Positions 18,360 through 27,195 of a stretch of 64,000 bases of DNA are shown piece after piece. Each line of letters opens with the position of its first letter. Within the stretch, counting starts at the first letter, position 1. Source of the stretch: Methylopila capsulata. Lineage in GTDB: Bacteria > Pseudomonadota > Alphaproteobacteria > Rhizobiales > Methylopilaceae. Below the pieces are notes generated by a model. The model was not told the origin of the DNA. It saw nothing but the letters and a program-made list of their open reading frames with translations, and made no database searches. Both the position numbers and the translations under genes were made by a program. The DNA lies in assembly GCF_016907975.1 (NCBI RefSeq), contig NZ_JAFBCY010000005.1, positions 216,425 through 280,424 on the forward strand, read 5' to 3'.

Positions 18360-18523
18360 CGGTCGGGGCTCCGGGAAGGTCGATCAATGCGGGAGGTTAT
18401 AGCCCGCCGCCTGTCCGGGACCCACCCCACCCGACCTCGGCTGCGCCAAGGCCGCCTCCCCTTCCGGAGGAGAGACCGCCCGCCTCTGGTTCTCGAGCTT
18501 TTGAGGATTAGCCGGGATGGGAT

Positions 18524-18543
18524 GGGGCCTTCGGCGCATCGCC
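18524..18543 (+). repeat. 20-bp dispersed repeat, copy 1
   Basis: GGGGCCTTCGGCGCATCGCC occurs here and again, identical, at 42459-42478. Both copies lie in non-coding DNA. See the second copy. Confidence 0.6.
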
Positions 18544-18548
18544 CAAAC

Positions 18549-18582
18549 ACGAAGGGCGCAGCCACGCGGCCGCGCCCTTCCC
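18549..18582 (-). terminator. Hairpin downstream of MFS gene
   Basis: Perfect 9-bp inverted repeat GAAGGGCGC / GCGCCCTTC (18551-18559 and 18572-18580) with a 12-nt loop, 22 bp after the stop of the minus-strand MFS gene. There is no long U-tract on either side, so it may be a weak or Rho-assisted terminator. Confidence 0.45.
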
Positions 18583-18604
18583 GAACAGCCCGGCGATGAA
18601 GCCC

Positions 18605-19927
18605 TCAGTCGACCGTGGCGAGCTGGCGGGCGAAGAACAGCGAGGCCAGCGTGCAGGCGACGCCCGACAGCAGGTAGAGCGCCACGAAACCGAGGCCGAA
18701 CTTGGCGGAGAAGCCGAGCGCGACCAGCGGGGCGAAGCCGGCGCCGATCAGCCAGGCGAGGTCGGAGGTCAACGCCGAGCCGGTGTAGCGGTTGCGGCGC
18801 TGGAAGATTGAGGAGAGCGCGCCGGAGGACTGGCCGAAGGCGAGGCCGAGCAGCCCGAAGCCGACGAGGATGAACGCGGTCTCGCCGTTCACGCCGCCGC
18901 CGAGCAGCCAGGGCGCGAGCAGGCTGTAGACGCCGATCGCGACCGCCGCGGAGCCGAGCACCGTCCGCCGGCCGACGCGGTCGGCGAGCAGCCCGGACGC
19001 CACGATCGCGGCGATGAAGACGAAGGCGCCGATGATCTCGATCACAAGGAATTCGCCGGCGTGCCGGTCCGTGAACAGCGTCACCCAGGACAGCGGAAAG
19101 ATGGTCACGAGGTGGAACAGCGCGAAGCAGGCGAGCGGCGCGAAAGCGCCGGTCAGGACAGTCAGGCCGTCGACCTTCAGCAGCTCGTAGATCGACGTCG
19201 GGTCGAGTTCCTGGCTTTCGAGCGACTCGCTGTACTCCTTGGTCACGACGAGCCGCAGGCGGGCGAACAGCGCGACGACGTTGATCGCGAAAGCCGCGAA
19301 GAACGGATAGCGCCACCCCCAGCTCAGGAAGTCGGCCTCGGACAGCACGCCGACGAAGAACAGGAACAGGCCGGCGGCCAGCAGGAAGCCGAACGGGGCT
19401 CCCAGCTGCGGCATCATCGCATACCAGCCCTTCTTGTTCTCTGGAGCCGACAGCGCCAGCAGCGACGGCAGGCCGTCCCACGCGCCGGCAAGAGCAAGGC
19501 CCTGGCCGATACGAAAGGCGGCGAGCAGATAGATCGCGGCGGCGCCGATCTGGGCGTGGCTCGGCAGGAAGCTGATCGCGGCGGTCGAACCGCCGAGCAG
19601 GAACAGCGCGATGGTGAGCTTCACTCCGCGGCCATGCCGGCGCCCGATCTCGGTGAACAGCACGGAGCCGACCGGGCGGGCGACGAAGGCCAGCGAGAAG
19701 ATCGCGAAGGAGTACAGCGTGGCCGTGAGCGGCTCCGCTCCAGGGAAGAGGAGCTTGGGAAACACCAGCACCGAGGCGATGCCGTAGACGAAGAAGTCGA
19801 AGAACTCCGACGTCCGGCCGATCACCACCGCGAGCGCGATCTCGCCCGGCGACACGCTTTCATGCCGCTCGGTCTTTCCCTCGTCGGGGGCCATCTCCCC
19901 GTGCGTCAAAACCGCCTGCTGGCTCAT
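18605..19927 (-). CDS. MFS transporter, MHS family
   Basis: A 440-aa, 12-helix inner-membrane symporter. It opens with GEIALAVVIGRTSEFFDFFVYGIASVLVFPKL, a variant of the MHS start where the usual LEWYDF reads SEFFDF. The loop motif is altered to EIGRRHGRG, while the second-half motif LLADRVGRRTV is standard. The ATG at 19927 follows a purine-rich GAGGGTGGA site. The frame extends 86 codons upstream with composition unlike a transporter. The substrate is unknown. Confidence 0.88.
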   Translation of the reverse strand: MSQQAVLTHGEMAPDEGKTERHESVSPGEIALAVVIGRTSEFFDFFVYGIASVLVFPKLLFPGAEPLTATLYSFAIFSLAFVARPVGSVLFTEIGRRHGRGVKLTIALFLLGGSTAAISFLPSHAQIGAAAIYLLAAFRIGQGLALAGAWDGLPSLLALSAPENKKGWYAMMPQLGAPFGFLLAAGLFLFFVGVLSEADFLSWGWRYPFFAAFAINVVALFARLRLVVTKEYSESLESQELDPTSIYELLKVDGLTVLTGAFAPLACFALFHLVTIFPLSWVTLFTDRHAGEFLVIEIIGAFVFIAAIVASGLLADRVGRRTVLGSAAVAIGVYSLLAPWLLGGGVNGETAFILVGFGLLGLAFGQSSGALSSIFQRRNRYTGSALTSDLAWLIGAGFAPLVALGFSAKFGLGFVALYLLSGVACTLASLFFARQLATVD

Positions 19928-20208
19928 GCGTCCACCCTCGTCCTTTTCCCCGTGCGCGTCCGTTCGGCGGCGCGTCGCCTTGTTCTCTCGAACGGAGTAT
20001 GGCGCGCGCGGCCATCGATTCCTACGCTCAACTCGGCGGAGGGCGTCCCGTTCCCGAGCGACCGCCGCCGAGAGCGCGACGATGCGCGCACTCCAATCCT
20101 GTTGCAGCGCAAAAGCCCATGGGACAAACCGTCCAATGTCGCGGCCGCCGCTAGGCGCATAGGCCGTCACGCGAGCCTTCGTCACACCAACCTGATCAGG
20201 CCGTTACG

Positions 20209-21357
20209 TTGACATTCCGCAGACTCGTCCTCCTCCCGCTGTTGGGCCTGCTCGCAGGCTGCAACCTGGTCGTGATGAAGCCGTCGGGCGATATCGCGTC
20301 GCAGCAAAGCGACCTGATCGTCATCTCGACGATCCTCATGCTGCTCATCATCATTCCGGTGATGGCGCTGACCGTCCTGTTCGCCTGGCGCTACCGCCAG
20401 TCCAACAAGGACGCGGTCTACGATCCCGACTGGCACCACTCGACGCGGCTCGAGATCGTCATCTGGGCGGCCCCGCTCGCGATCATCGTGGCGCTCGGCG
20501 CGATCACCTGGGTGTCGACCCACCTGCTCGATCCCTACCGGCCGCTCGACCGCATCGCCGCCAACCGCCCGCTGCCCGAAGGCGTGAAGCCGCTCGTCGT
20601 CGAGGCCGTGGCGCTCGACTGGAAGTGGCTGTTCCTCTACCCCGACCTCGGGATCGCGACGGTGAACGAGCTGGCGGCTCCGGTCGACCAGCCGATCCAG
20701 TTCAAGATCACTTCGTCGACGGTGATGAATTCGTTCTTCATTCCGGCGCTCGCGGGCCAGATCTACGCCATGCCCGGCATGGAGACGAAGCTCCACGCGA
20801 TCATCAACAAGGCCGGCGAGTACGACGGCTTCTCCGCGAACTACAGCGGCGCCGGCTTCTCCGACATGCGCTTCAAGTTCCACGGGCTCGCCCGCGAGGA
20901 CTTCGACAGGTGGGTCCAGTCCGCGAAGGACGGCGGCGGTTCGCTGGACCGCGCGGGTTATCTCGGGCTCGAACGCCCCAGCGTGAAGGAGCCGGTGAAG
21001 CGCTACGGCGCCGTCGATCCCGCGCTCTACGACGCGATCCTCAACATGTGCGTCGACACCGCCAAGATGTGCATGAAGGACATGATGCGCATAGACGCCA
21101 AGGGCGGCATGGGCATGGCCGGCATCGGCAACGTGTTCGCGCTCAAGTACGACAGGCCGCGCGTCCGCGGCGGAGAGCAGGCCCCGCCGAAGCGCTTCGT
21201 CGCAGCCGTCTGTACCCCCGAGGCGCCCCGCGACGGCGAGACCCCGGAGGTCGCGACGCCGCGGCCTGCGGCCGCCGGCCGCGCTTCGCTCGAAACCTTT
21301 ACGCCCCGCACGTCGGTCGCCGAGCGCGCTCAGGCCGACCGACCGGTCGCGGAATGA
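20209..21357 (+). CDS. cyoA: Cytochrome bo3-type ubiquinol oxidase subunit II
   Basis: A 382-aa membrane-anchored lipoprotein: the lipobox LLGLLAGC puts the lipidated Cys at residue 18. Two transmembrane helices follow (about 40-62 and 85-105), then the cupredoxin-like domain (ALDWKWLFLYPDLGIATVNE..) without CuA ligands, as expected for a quinol oxidase. The start is TTG. At 382 aa it is longer than the roughly 315-aa E. coli protein, owing to an Ala/Pro/Thr-rich C-terminal tail (about 325-382). It is the first gene of the cyoABCD-surf1-regBA block. Confidence 0.95.
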   Translation: MTFRRLVLLPLLGLLAGCNLVVMKPSGDIASQQSDLIVISTILMLLIIIPVMALTVLFAWRYRQSNKDAVYDPDWHHSTRLEIVIWAAPLAIIVALGAITWVSTHLLDPYRPLDRIAANRPLPEGVKPLVVEAVALDWKWLFLYPDLGIATVNELAAPVDQPIQFKITSSTVMNSFFIPALAGQIYAMPGMETKLHAIINKAGEYDGFSANYSGAGFSDMRFKFHGLAREDFDRWVQSAKDGGGSLDRAGYLGLERPSVKEPVKRYGAVDPALYDAILNMCVDTAKMCMKDMMRIDAKGGMGMAGIGNVFALKYDRPRVRGGEQAPPKRFVAAVCTPEAPRDGETPEVATPRPAAAGRASLETFTPRTSVAERAQADRPVAE

Positions 21358-21375
21358 CCGACGAGAGTTTGTGAG

Positions 21376-23379
21376 ATGACCCCAACCCCGGCCCCCGAGA
21401 GCCTGCTGTTCGGCCGCCTCTCGCTCGAAGCCATTCCGCTGCATGAGCCGATCCTGCTCGTGACCTTCGCCGGCGTGGCCGTCGGCGGTCTCGCGACCCT
21501 CGGCGCGATCACCTACTTCCGCCTCTGGGGGTGGCTGTGGCGCGAGTGGCTGACCTCGATCGACCACAAGAAGATCGGGATCATGTACATGATCCTCGGC
21601 GTCATCATGCTGCTGCGCGGCTTCTCCGACGCCCTGATGATGCGCGCCCAGCAGGCGATCGCCTTCGCCGGCTTCGAAGGCTACCTGCCGCCGCACCACT
21701 ACGACCAGATCTTCACCGCCCACGGCGTGATCATGATCTTCTTCGTGGCGATGCCGATGGTCACCGGCTTCATGAACTACGTCGTGCCGCTGCAGATCGG
21801 CGCGCGCGACGTGGCCTTCCCTTTCCTGAACAACTTCAGCTTCTGGATGACGACCGGCGGCGCCGTGCTCGTCATGACCTCGCTGTTCGTCGGCGAGTTC
21901 GCCGCCACGGGCTGGCTCGCCTACCCGCCGCTGTCCGGCATCGCCTACAGCCCCTGGGTCGGCGTCGACTACTACATCTGGGCGCTGCAGATCGCGGGCG
22001 TCGGAACCTTGCTGTCGGGCGTCAACCTGATCGCCACCATCGTGAAGATGCGGGCGCCGGGCATGACCATGATGCGCATGCCGATCTTCACCTGGACCGC
22101 CCTCTGCACCAACGTGCTGATCGTGGCGTCCTTCCCCGTGCTGACCGCCGTGCTGGCGCTGCTCTCCCTCGACCGCTACCTCGGCACCGCCTTCTTCACG
22201 AACGACATGGGCGGCAACCCCATGATGTACGTGAACCTGATCTGGATCTGGGGCCACCCGGAGGTCTACATCCTGATCCTGCCCGCCTTCGGCATCTTCT
22301 CCGAGGTGGTCTCGACCTACTGCGGCAAGCGCCTGTTCGGCTACGCCTCGATGGTCTACGCCACGGTGGTCATCACCATCCTGTCGTACCTCGTCTGGCT
22401 CCACCACTTCTTCACGATGGGGTCGGGCGCGAGCGTGAACTCGTTCTTCGGCATCACCACGATGATCATCTCGATCCCGACGGGCGCGAAGATCTTCAAC
22501 TGGCTGTTCACGATGTATCGCGGCCGTATCCGCTTCGAGCTGCCGATGATGTGGACCGTCGCCTTCATGCTGACCTTCGTCATCGGCGGCATGACGGGCG
22601 TGCTGCTGGCCGTGCCGCCGGCCGACTTCGTCCTGCACAACTCGCTGTTCCTGATCGCGCACTTCCACAACGTCATCATCGGCGGCGTGCTGTTCGGCCT
22701 GTTCGCCGGCATCAACTACTGGTTCCCGAAGGCCTTCGGCTTCAAGCTCGACGAGTTCTGGGGCAAGGTGTCGTTCTGGTTCTGGGTGGTGGGCTTCTAT
22801 GTCGCCTTCATGCCGCTCTACGTCCTGGGCCTGATGGGCGTCACCCGCCGCGTCTCGAAGTTCGAAGACCCCTCGCTGCAGATCTGGTTCGTGATCGCGG
22901 CCTTCGGCGCGGTGCTGATCGCTGTCGGCATCGGCGCGTTCCTGATGCAGATCTTCGTCAGCATCCGGAAGCGCGAGCAGCTCAAGGACGTCACCGGCGA
23001 TCCCTGGGACGGGCGCACGCTGGAGTGGGCGACCTCGTCGCCGCCGCCGGCCTACAACTTCGCCTTCACCCCCGTGGTGCACGACCTCGACGCCTGGCAC
23101 GACATGAAGCGCCGCGGCTACGTGCGGCCGACCTCGGGCTTCATCCCGATCCACATGCCGAAGAACACCGGCGCGGGCGTCGTGCTGTCGGCTCTCAGCG
23201 TGATCTGCGGCTTCGCCCTGATCTGGCACATCTGGTGGCTCGCCGCCGCCAGCCTGCTGTGCCTGATCGCGGCTGCGATCGTGCACACCTTCAACTACGA
23301 CCGCGACTTCCACATCCCGGCGTCCGAGGTCATCGCCTCGGAGCGGGCGCGGACGAAGCTGCTCGAAGGGCGGGCCTGA
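21376..23379 (+). CDS. cyoB: Cytochrome bo3-type ubiquinol oxidase subunit I
   Basis: A 667-aa catalytic subunit with about 15 membrane helices. It binds the low-spin heme (His in [12 protein letters not shown]), the heme-copper centre ([16 protein letters not shown] with the cross-linked His-Tyr, plus LHHFFTMG) and the high-spin heme ([11 protein letters not shown]). It reduces O2 to water with electrons from ubiquinol and pumps protons. The start ATG is 18 bp after cyoA. Confidence 0.97.
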   Translation: MTPTPAPESLLFGRLSLEAIPLHEPILLVTFAGVAVGGLATLGAITYFRLWGWLWREWLTSIDHKKIGIMYMILGVIMLLRGFSDALMMRAQQAIAFAGFEGYLPPHHYDQIFTAHGVIMIFFVAMPMVTGFMNYVVPLQIGARDVAFPFLNNFSFWMTTGGAVLVMTSLFVGEFAATGWLAYPPLSGIAYSPWVGVDYYIWALQIAGVGTLLSGVNLIATIVKMRAPGMTMMRMPIFTWTALCTNVLIVASFPVLTAVLALLSLDRYLGTAFFTNDMGGNPMMYVNLIWIWGHPEVYILILPAFGIFSEVVSTYCGKRLFGYASMVYATVVITILSYLVWLHHFFTMGSGASVNSFFGITTMIISIPTGAKIFNWLFTMYRGRIRFELPMMWTVAFMLTFVIGGMTGVLLAVPPADFVLHNSLFLIAHFHNVIIGGVLFGLFAGINYWFPKAFGFKLDEFWGKVSFWFWVVGFYVAFMPLYVLGLMGVTRRVSKFEDPSLQIWFVIAAFGAVLIAVGIGAFLMQIFVSIRKREQLKDVTGDPWDGRTLEWATSSPPPAYNFAFTPVVHDLDAWHDMKRRGYVRPTSGFIPIHMPKNTGAGVVLSALSVICGFALIWHIWWLAAASLLCLIAAAIVHTFNYDRDFHIPASEVIASERARTKLLEGRA

Positions 23380-23383
23380 CGCC

Positions 23384-24004
23384 ATGACCACCACCACGAT
23401 CGCCTCCGGCGCCGCCGCGCCGCAGTTCTACACCACCGAGGAGCACCATCCGGAGAACGGCACCCTGCTGGGGTTCTGGCTCTACCTGATGAGCGACTGC
23501 CTGATCTTCGCGGTCCTGTTCGCCTGCTACGGCGTGCTTGGCCGCAGCTACGCCGCGGGGCCGTCGGGCAAGGACCTGTTCGACCTCGGGCTGGTGGCGC
23601 TCAACACGGCGTTCCTGCTACTGTCGTCGATCACCTACGGCTTCGCCATGCTTGAGATGGCGAAGAACCGGAAGGGCTCCACTCTGTTCTGGCTCGGCGT
23701 CACCGGCCTGTTCGGCGCGGCGTTCCTCTGCGTCGAGGTCTACGAGTTCGCGCACCTCATCCACGAGGGCGCGACGCCCCAGCGCTCGGCCTTCCTGTCG
23801 TCCTTTTTCACGCTGGTCGGCACCCACGGCCTGCACGTCACCTTCGGCATGATCTGGCTGATCACGCTGATGATCCAGGTCACGCGCCGCGGCCTGATCG
23901 CCGAGAACCGCCGCCGCCTCGCCTGCCTGTCGATGTTCTGGCATTTCCTCGACGTCATCTGGATCGGCGTCTTCACCTTCGTCTATCTGATGGGGACGCT
24001 GTGA
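23384..24004 (+). CDS. cyoC: Cytochrome bo3-type ubiquinol oxidase subunit III
   Basis: A 206-aa protein with five membrane helices, characteristic of the CyoC branch of the COX3 family. Signature stretches are LLGFWLYLMSDCLIFAVLFACYGV and GTHGLHVTFGMIWL. Its start is 4 bp after the cyoB stop, and its TGA overlaps the ATG of cyoD by one base. Confidence 0.96.
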   Translation: MTTTTIASGAAAPQFYTTEEHHPENGTLLGFWLYLMSDCLIFAVLFACYGVLGRSYAAGPSGKDLFDLGLVALNTAFLLLSSITYGFAMLEMAKNRKGSTLFWLGVTGLFGAAFLCVEVYEFAHLIHEGATPQRSAFLSSFFTLVGTHGLHVTFGMIWLITLMIQVTRRGLIAENRRRLACLSMFWHFLDVIWIGVFTFVYLMGTL

Positions 24005-24441
24005 TGAGCTCCGCACCGCCCGCCGTTCACAGCCACGACCCCGCCGGCCACGACGCGCACCACGACCACGACGAGCACGGCGCGTCCCACGGCACCTTCG
24101 GCGGCTACCTCGCCGGCTTCCTGCTGTCGGTCCTGCTGACCGCGATCCCGTTCTGGCTGATCATGGGCGACGTGTTCCGCAGCCCGACGACGGCGGCGAT
24201 CGTGGTGCTGGTGTTCGCCGCGATCCAGATCGTGGTGCACATGGTCTACTTCCTCCACATGAACTCGAAGTCGGAGAGCGGCTGGACGATGCTGGCCCTC
24301 ATCTTCACCATCGTGGTGGTGGTGATCACGCTCGCCGGCTCGTTCTGGGTGATGCACCACCTGAACGCCAACATGATGCCCATGGGCGCGCACGACGACA
24401 GCATGCCGATGTCGCCCGAGGGCGCGCGCCAGATGCGATGA
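24004..24441 (+). CDS. cyoD: Cytochrome bo3-type ubiquinol oxidase subunit IV
   Basis: A 145-aa small subunit with three membrane helices (GTFGGYLAGFLLSVLLTAIPFW.., IVVLVFAAIQIVVHMVYFLHM, LIFTIVVVVITLAGSFWVMHHL) that stabilises the CuB centre in E. coli. The soluble N-terminus has eight histidines in about 22 residues, and the C-terminus is Met-rich (ANMMPMG, DSMPMSPEGARQM). An upstream in-frame GTG at 24001 is possible, but the ATG at 24004 overlapping the cyoC stop is more natural. The stop overlaps surf1 (ATGA). Confidence 0.93.
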   Translation: MSSAPPAVHSHDPAGHDAHHDHDEHGASHGTFGGYLAGFLLSVLLTAIPFWLIMGDVFRSPTTAAIVVLVFAAIQIVVHMVYFLHMNSKSESGWTMLALIFTIVVVVITLAGSFWVMHHLNANMMPMGAHDDSMPMSPEGARQMR

Positions 24442-25232
24442 CGGCGGCGGGCGGGAACATCCCGCCCGCTCCGGAGGCCCCGGAGCGGAGCGCGCGGCCA
24501 CGATCGGCCGCAGCGCTGACGATCCTGGCTCTCCTCGGACTTGCGTTGATCGCGGGGTTTTCCGCCCTCGGCGTCTGGCAGGTGGAGCGCCGCGCCTGGA
24601 AGCTCGACCTCATCGCCCGTGTGGACGCCCGCGTCCACGCAGGCCCCGTCCCCGCCCCCGGCCCGGACGCCTGGCCAACGATCTCCGCCGCCGACGGCGA
24701 GTACCTGCGCGTCGCGTTGACGGGCGTCTTCGACCACGCGAAGGAAACCCTCACCCAGGCCACGACCGATCTCGGCGCCGGCTTCTGGGTGATGACGCCG
24801 CTCCGCACGCGCGAAGGCTTCACCGTCCTGGTCAACCGCGGCTTCGTGCCGCCCGAGCGCCGCGCGCCCGCAAGCCGCGCGGCGGCCCAGACCCCGGGCG
24901 AGACGACCGTAACTGGCCTGCTCCGCGTCACCGAGCCGAAGGGCGGCTTCCTGCGGGCGAACGATCCCGCGCGCGATCTCTGGCGCTCGCGCGACGTGGC
25001 CGCTATCTCCGAGACCCGGGGTCTCGATCATGTCGCGCCCTATTTCGTGGACGCGGACCGCACGCCGAACCCCGGCGGCTGGCCGGTCGGGGGCCTCACC
25101 GTGATCGCCTTTCCCAACAGCCATCTGGTCTACGCGCTCACCTGGTTCGGTCTGGCGTTGATGGTCGCCGCAGCGGCCGTCGTTGTGGCTCGGCACGAGC
25201 GCCGCGTCCGCCGCGAGACCCGCGCGACGTGA
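24438..25232 (+). CDS. SURF1-family oxidase assembly protein
   Basis: A 264-aa membrane protein that helps insert heme into subunit I of heme-copper oxidases. Two membrane anchors flank a periplasmic domain. The family motifs are LGVWQVERRAWKLDLI near the first helix, VNRGFVPPERR, and the C-terminal NSHLVYALTWFGLALM. Starting with ATGA overlap on cyoD, it is the quinol-oxidase-specific SURF1 copy. It also overlaps the kinase gene behind it (GTGA). Confidence 0.94.
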   Translation: MTAAGGNIPPAPEAPERSARPRSAAALTILALLGLALIAGFSALGVWQVERRAWKLDLIARVDARVHAGPVPAPGPDAWPTISAADGEYLRVALTGVFDHAKETLTQATTDLGAGFWVMTPLRTREGFTVLVNRGFVPPERRAPASRAAAQTPGETTVTGLLRVTEPKGGFLRANDPARDLWRSRDVAAISETRGLDHVAPYFVDADRTPNPGGWPVGGLTVIAFPNSHLVYALTWFGLALMVAAAAVVVARHERRVRRETRAT

Positions 25233-26539
25233 CGCCGCCTCTCGCCCGCCCCGCCGCAGGGCCTGGCGCCGGCGCGGGCCGCAAGAACCTGATGCTGCTG
25301 ATCCAGCTGCGCTGGATCGCGGTCGTCGGCCAGATCGTGACCATCGCCTTCGTCGAATGGGCGCTCGACATCCGCCTGCCGCTGGCGCCCATGGCCGCCG
25401 CGCTGGCCGCGCTCGCCGCGCTCAATCTCGTCAGCCTCCTGCGCCTGAAGGCCTGGCCGCAGGAGGTCTCGAACCAGGAGCTGTTCCTGGCGCTGACCTT
25501 CGACGCCGCGGCGCTGACCGCCCTGCTCTACCTCAGCGGCGGCGCCACCAACCCCTTCGCCTTCCTCTACCTGCTGCAGGTGACGCTGGCGGCCGTGCTG
25601 CTGGCGGCATGGTCGACCTGGGCCATGGTGGTCGTCACCGTCGCGTGCTTCGGCGGGCTCGCGCTCGCCTACCGCCCTCTGGCGCTCGCGCCGGGCGCCG
25701 ACCTGTTCGAGCTGCACGTCATCGGCATGCTGGTCTGCTTCGCGCTCGACGCCGCGCTGCTCGTGATCTTCGTCGGCCGCGTCAGCGCAAACCTCAGGGA
25801 AGGCGACGCGCGGCTCGCGGCGCTGCGCCAGCAGGCCGCCGAGGAGGCGCACATCGTCCGCATGGGCCTGCTCGCCTCCGGCGCGGCGCACGAGCTCGGC
25901 ACGCCGCTGTCGACGCTCGCGGTGATCCTCGGCGACTGGCGCCGCATCCCCGCGATCGCCTCCGACGCCGAGCTGATCGCCGACGTCGACGCCATGCAGG
26001 CGGAGGTCGCACGCTGCAAGGCGATCGTCACCGGTATCCTGCTCGCGGCCGGCGAGGCCCGCGGCGAGGCGCCGGCCGTCACCACCATGCGCGCCTTCCT
26101 CGCCGAGATCGTCGACGACCGCCGGACCGCCCGCGCGGTCGACGCCCTGGTCTATGACGACCGCTTCGGCGACGACGTCGCGATCGTCTCGGACTCCGCG
26201 CTGAAGCAGGTGATCGGCAATGTCATCGACAACGCCGTGGAGGCCTCGCCGCGCTGGGTGGGCGTGGCCGCCGAACGGCGCGGGGAAACGCTCGCGATCA
26301 CCGTGCGCGACGCTGGCCCCGGCTTCGCGCCGGACATGATCGAAAACCTCGGCCGACCGTACAACTCCACGAAGGGGCGCCCCGGCGGCGGGCTCGGCCT
26401 GTTCCTCGTGGTCAACGCCCTGCGCAAGCTCGGCGGGGCGGTGGAGGCCCGCAACCGTCCGGAAGGCGGCGCCGAGGTGCTGCTGACCTTGCCGCTCGCG
26501 GCGCTGATGCTGGAGGAGCCGACGGCCGATGGCGGATGA
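25229..26539 (+). CDS. regB: Redox sensor histidine kinase, RegB/PrrB/ActS family
   Basis: A 436-aa kinase with six N-terminal membrane helices (about residues 25-185). The quinone-sensing loop GGATNPF is at residues 104-110 and the H-box phosphoacceptor is His221 in SGAAHELGTPLSTL. The conserved redox-active cysteine of the family is Cys263 in EVARCKAIV. The ATPase domain shows the N box (NVIDNAVEAS) and G boxes (DAGPGF, GGGLGLFL). It starts with GTG overlapping surf1. The RegB family senses ubiquinone redox state and adjusts oxidase, photosynthesis or fixation genes. Confidence 0.95.
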   Translation: MTPPLARPAAGPGAGAGRKNLMLLIQLRWIAVVGQIVTIAFVEWALDIRLPLAPMAAALAALAALNLVSLLRLKAWPQEVSNQELFLALTFDAAALTALLYLSGGATNPFAFLYLLQVTLAAVLLAAWSTWAMVVVTVACFGGLALAYRPLALAPGADLFELHVIGMLVCFALDAALLVIFVGRVSANLREGDARLAALRQQAAEEAHIVRMGLLASGAAHELGTPLSTLAVILGDWRRIPAIASDAELIADVDAMQAEVARCKAIVTGILLAAGEARGEAPAVTTMRAFLAEIVDDRRTARAVDALVYDDRFGDDVAIVSDSALKQVIGNVIDNAVEASPRWVGVAAERRGETLAITVRDAGPGFAPDMIENLGRPYNSTKGRPGGGLGLFLVVNALRKLGGAVEARNRPEGGAEVLLTLPLAALMLEEPTADGG

Positions 26540-27062
26540 CCGGATCCTCGTGATCGTCGACGACGACGCCAAGTTCGCGGCGACGCTGCGCCGCTCGTTC
26601 GAGCGCCGTGGCTACGAGGCCCACGCGACCGCAGGCCCCGAGGAGCTGGACGCGCTGCTGACCACGGTCTCGCCGGCCTACGCGGTGGTCGACCTCAAGC
26701 TCGCGGGCTCCTCTGGCCTCGCCTGCGTGCAGCGGCTGCACGCGCACGACCCCGACATGCTCATCGTGGTGCTGACCGGCTTCGCGAGCATCGCGACCGC
26801 GGTCGAGGCCATCAAGCTCGGCGCCTGCCACTATCTGGCGAAGCCTTCGAACACCGACGACATCGAGGCCGCCTTCGCACGCGTCGAGGGCGACGCCGAG
26901 ACCCCGCTGACCGAACGTCCGACCTCGATCAAGACGCTGGAGTGGGAGCGGATCCACGAGACGCTGATCGAGACCGAGTTCAACATCTCCGAGACCGCCC
27001 GCCGCCTCGGCATGCACCGCCGGACGCTCGCCCGGAAGCTGGAGAAGCGCCCGGTGAAGTAA
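26529..27062 (+). CDS. regA: Response regulator, RegA/PrrA/ActR family
   Basis: A 177-aa regulator. The receiver domain carries acidic residues near 11-13 (VDDDAKF), phospho-acceptor Asp55 in VVDLKLAGSSGL, and Lys in YLAKPSN. A short Fis-like helix-turn-helix closes the protein (NISETARRLGMHRRTLARKL). It overlaps regB by 11 bp and is the cognate partner. RegA proteins typically bind GC-rich GCG-N-CGC sites, including those of cyo and other respiratory genes. Confidence 0.95.
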   Translation: MADDRILVIVDDDAKFAATLRRSFERRGYEAHATAGPEELDALLTTVSPAYAVVDLKLAGSSGLACVQRLHAHDPDMLIVVLTGFASIATAVEAIKLGACHYLAKPSNTDDIEAAFARVEGDAETPLTERPTSIKTLEWERIHETLIETEFNISETARRLGMHRRTLARKLEKRPVK

Positions 27063-27088
27063 GGCGGGAGGAGCGGGAGTGCGTGCGC

Positions 27089-27173
27089 CGTCATGCCCGG
27101 CGAAGCCGGGTATCCACGACTTGGACGTCGAGCGCCCCGAAGTCGTGGATACCCGCGAAGACGCGGGCATGAC
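27089..27173. repeat. Large nested inverted repeat
   Basis: Two arms of about 34 bp (27089-27122 and 27140-27173) are near-perfect reverse complements, sharing CGTCATGCCCG and GTATCCACGACTT. Each arm contains its own smaller palindrome, CCCGGCGAAGCCGGG on the left and CCCGCGAAGACGCGGG on the right. It sits between the convergent regA and Ldh genes and could act as a bidirectional terminator or be a palindromic intergenic repeat unit. Confidence 0.8.
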
Positions 27174-27195
27174 GCGAGGAGACCTTCGTCAGCCT

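Noticed and set aside
20182..23397. 1071-codon open frame on the minus strand opposite cyoA-cyoB
   Set aside because: It is the exact antisense of two unmistakable oxidase genes. Its His/Asp/Arg-rich product is what high-G+C codon use gives on the opposite strand.
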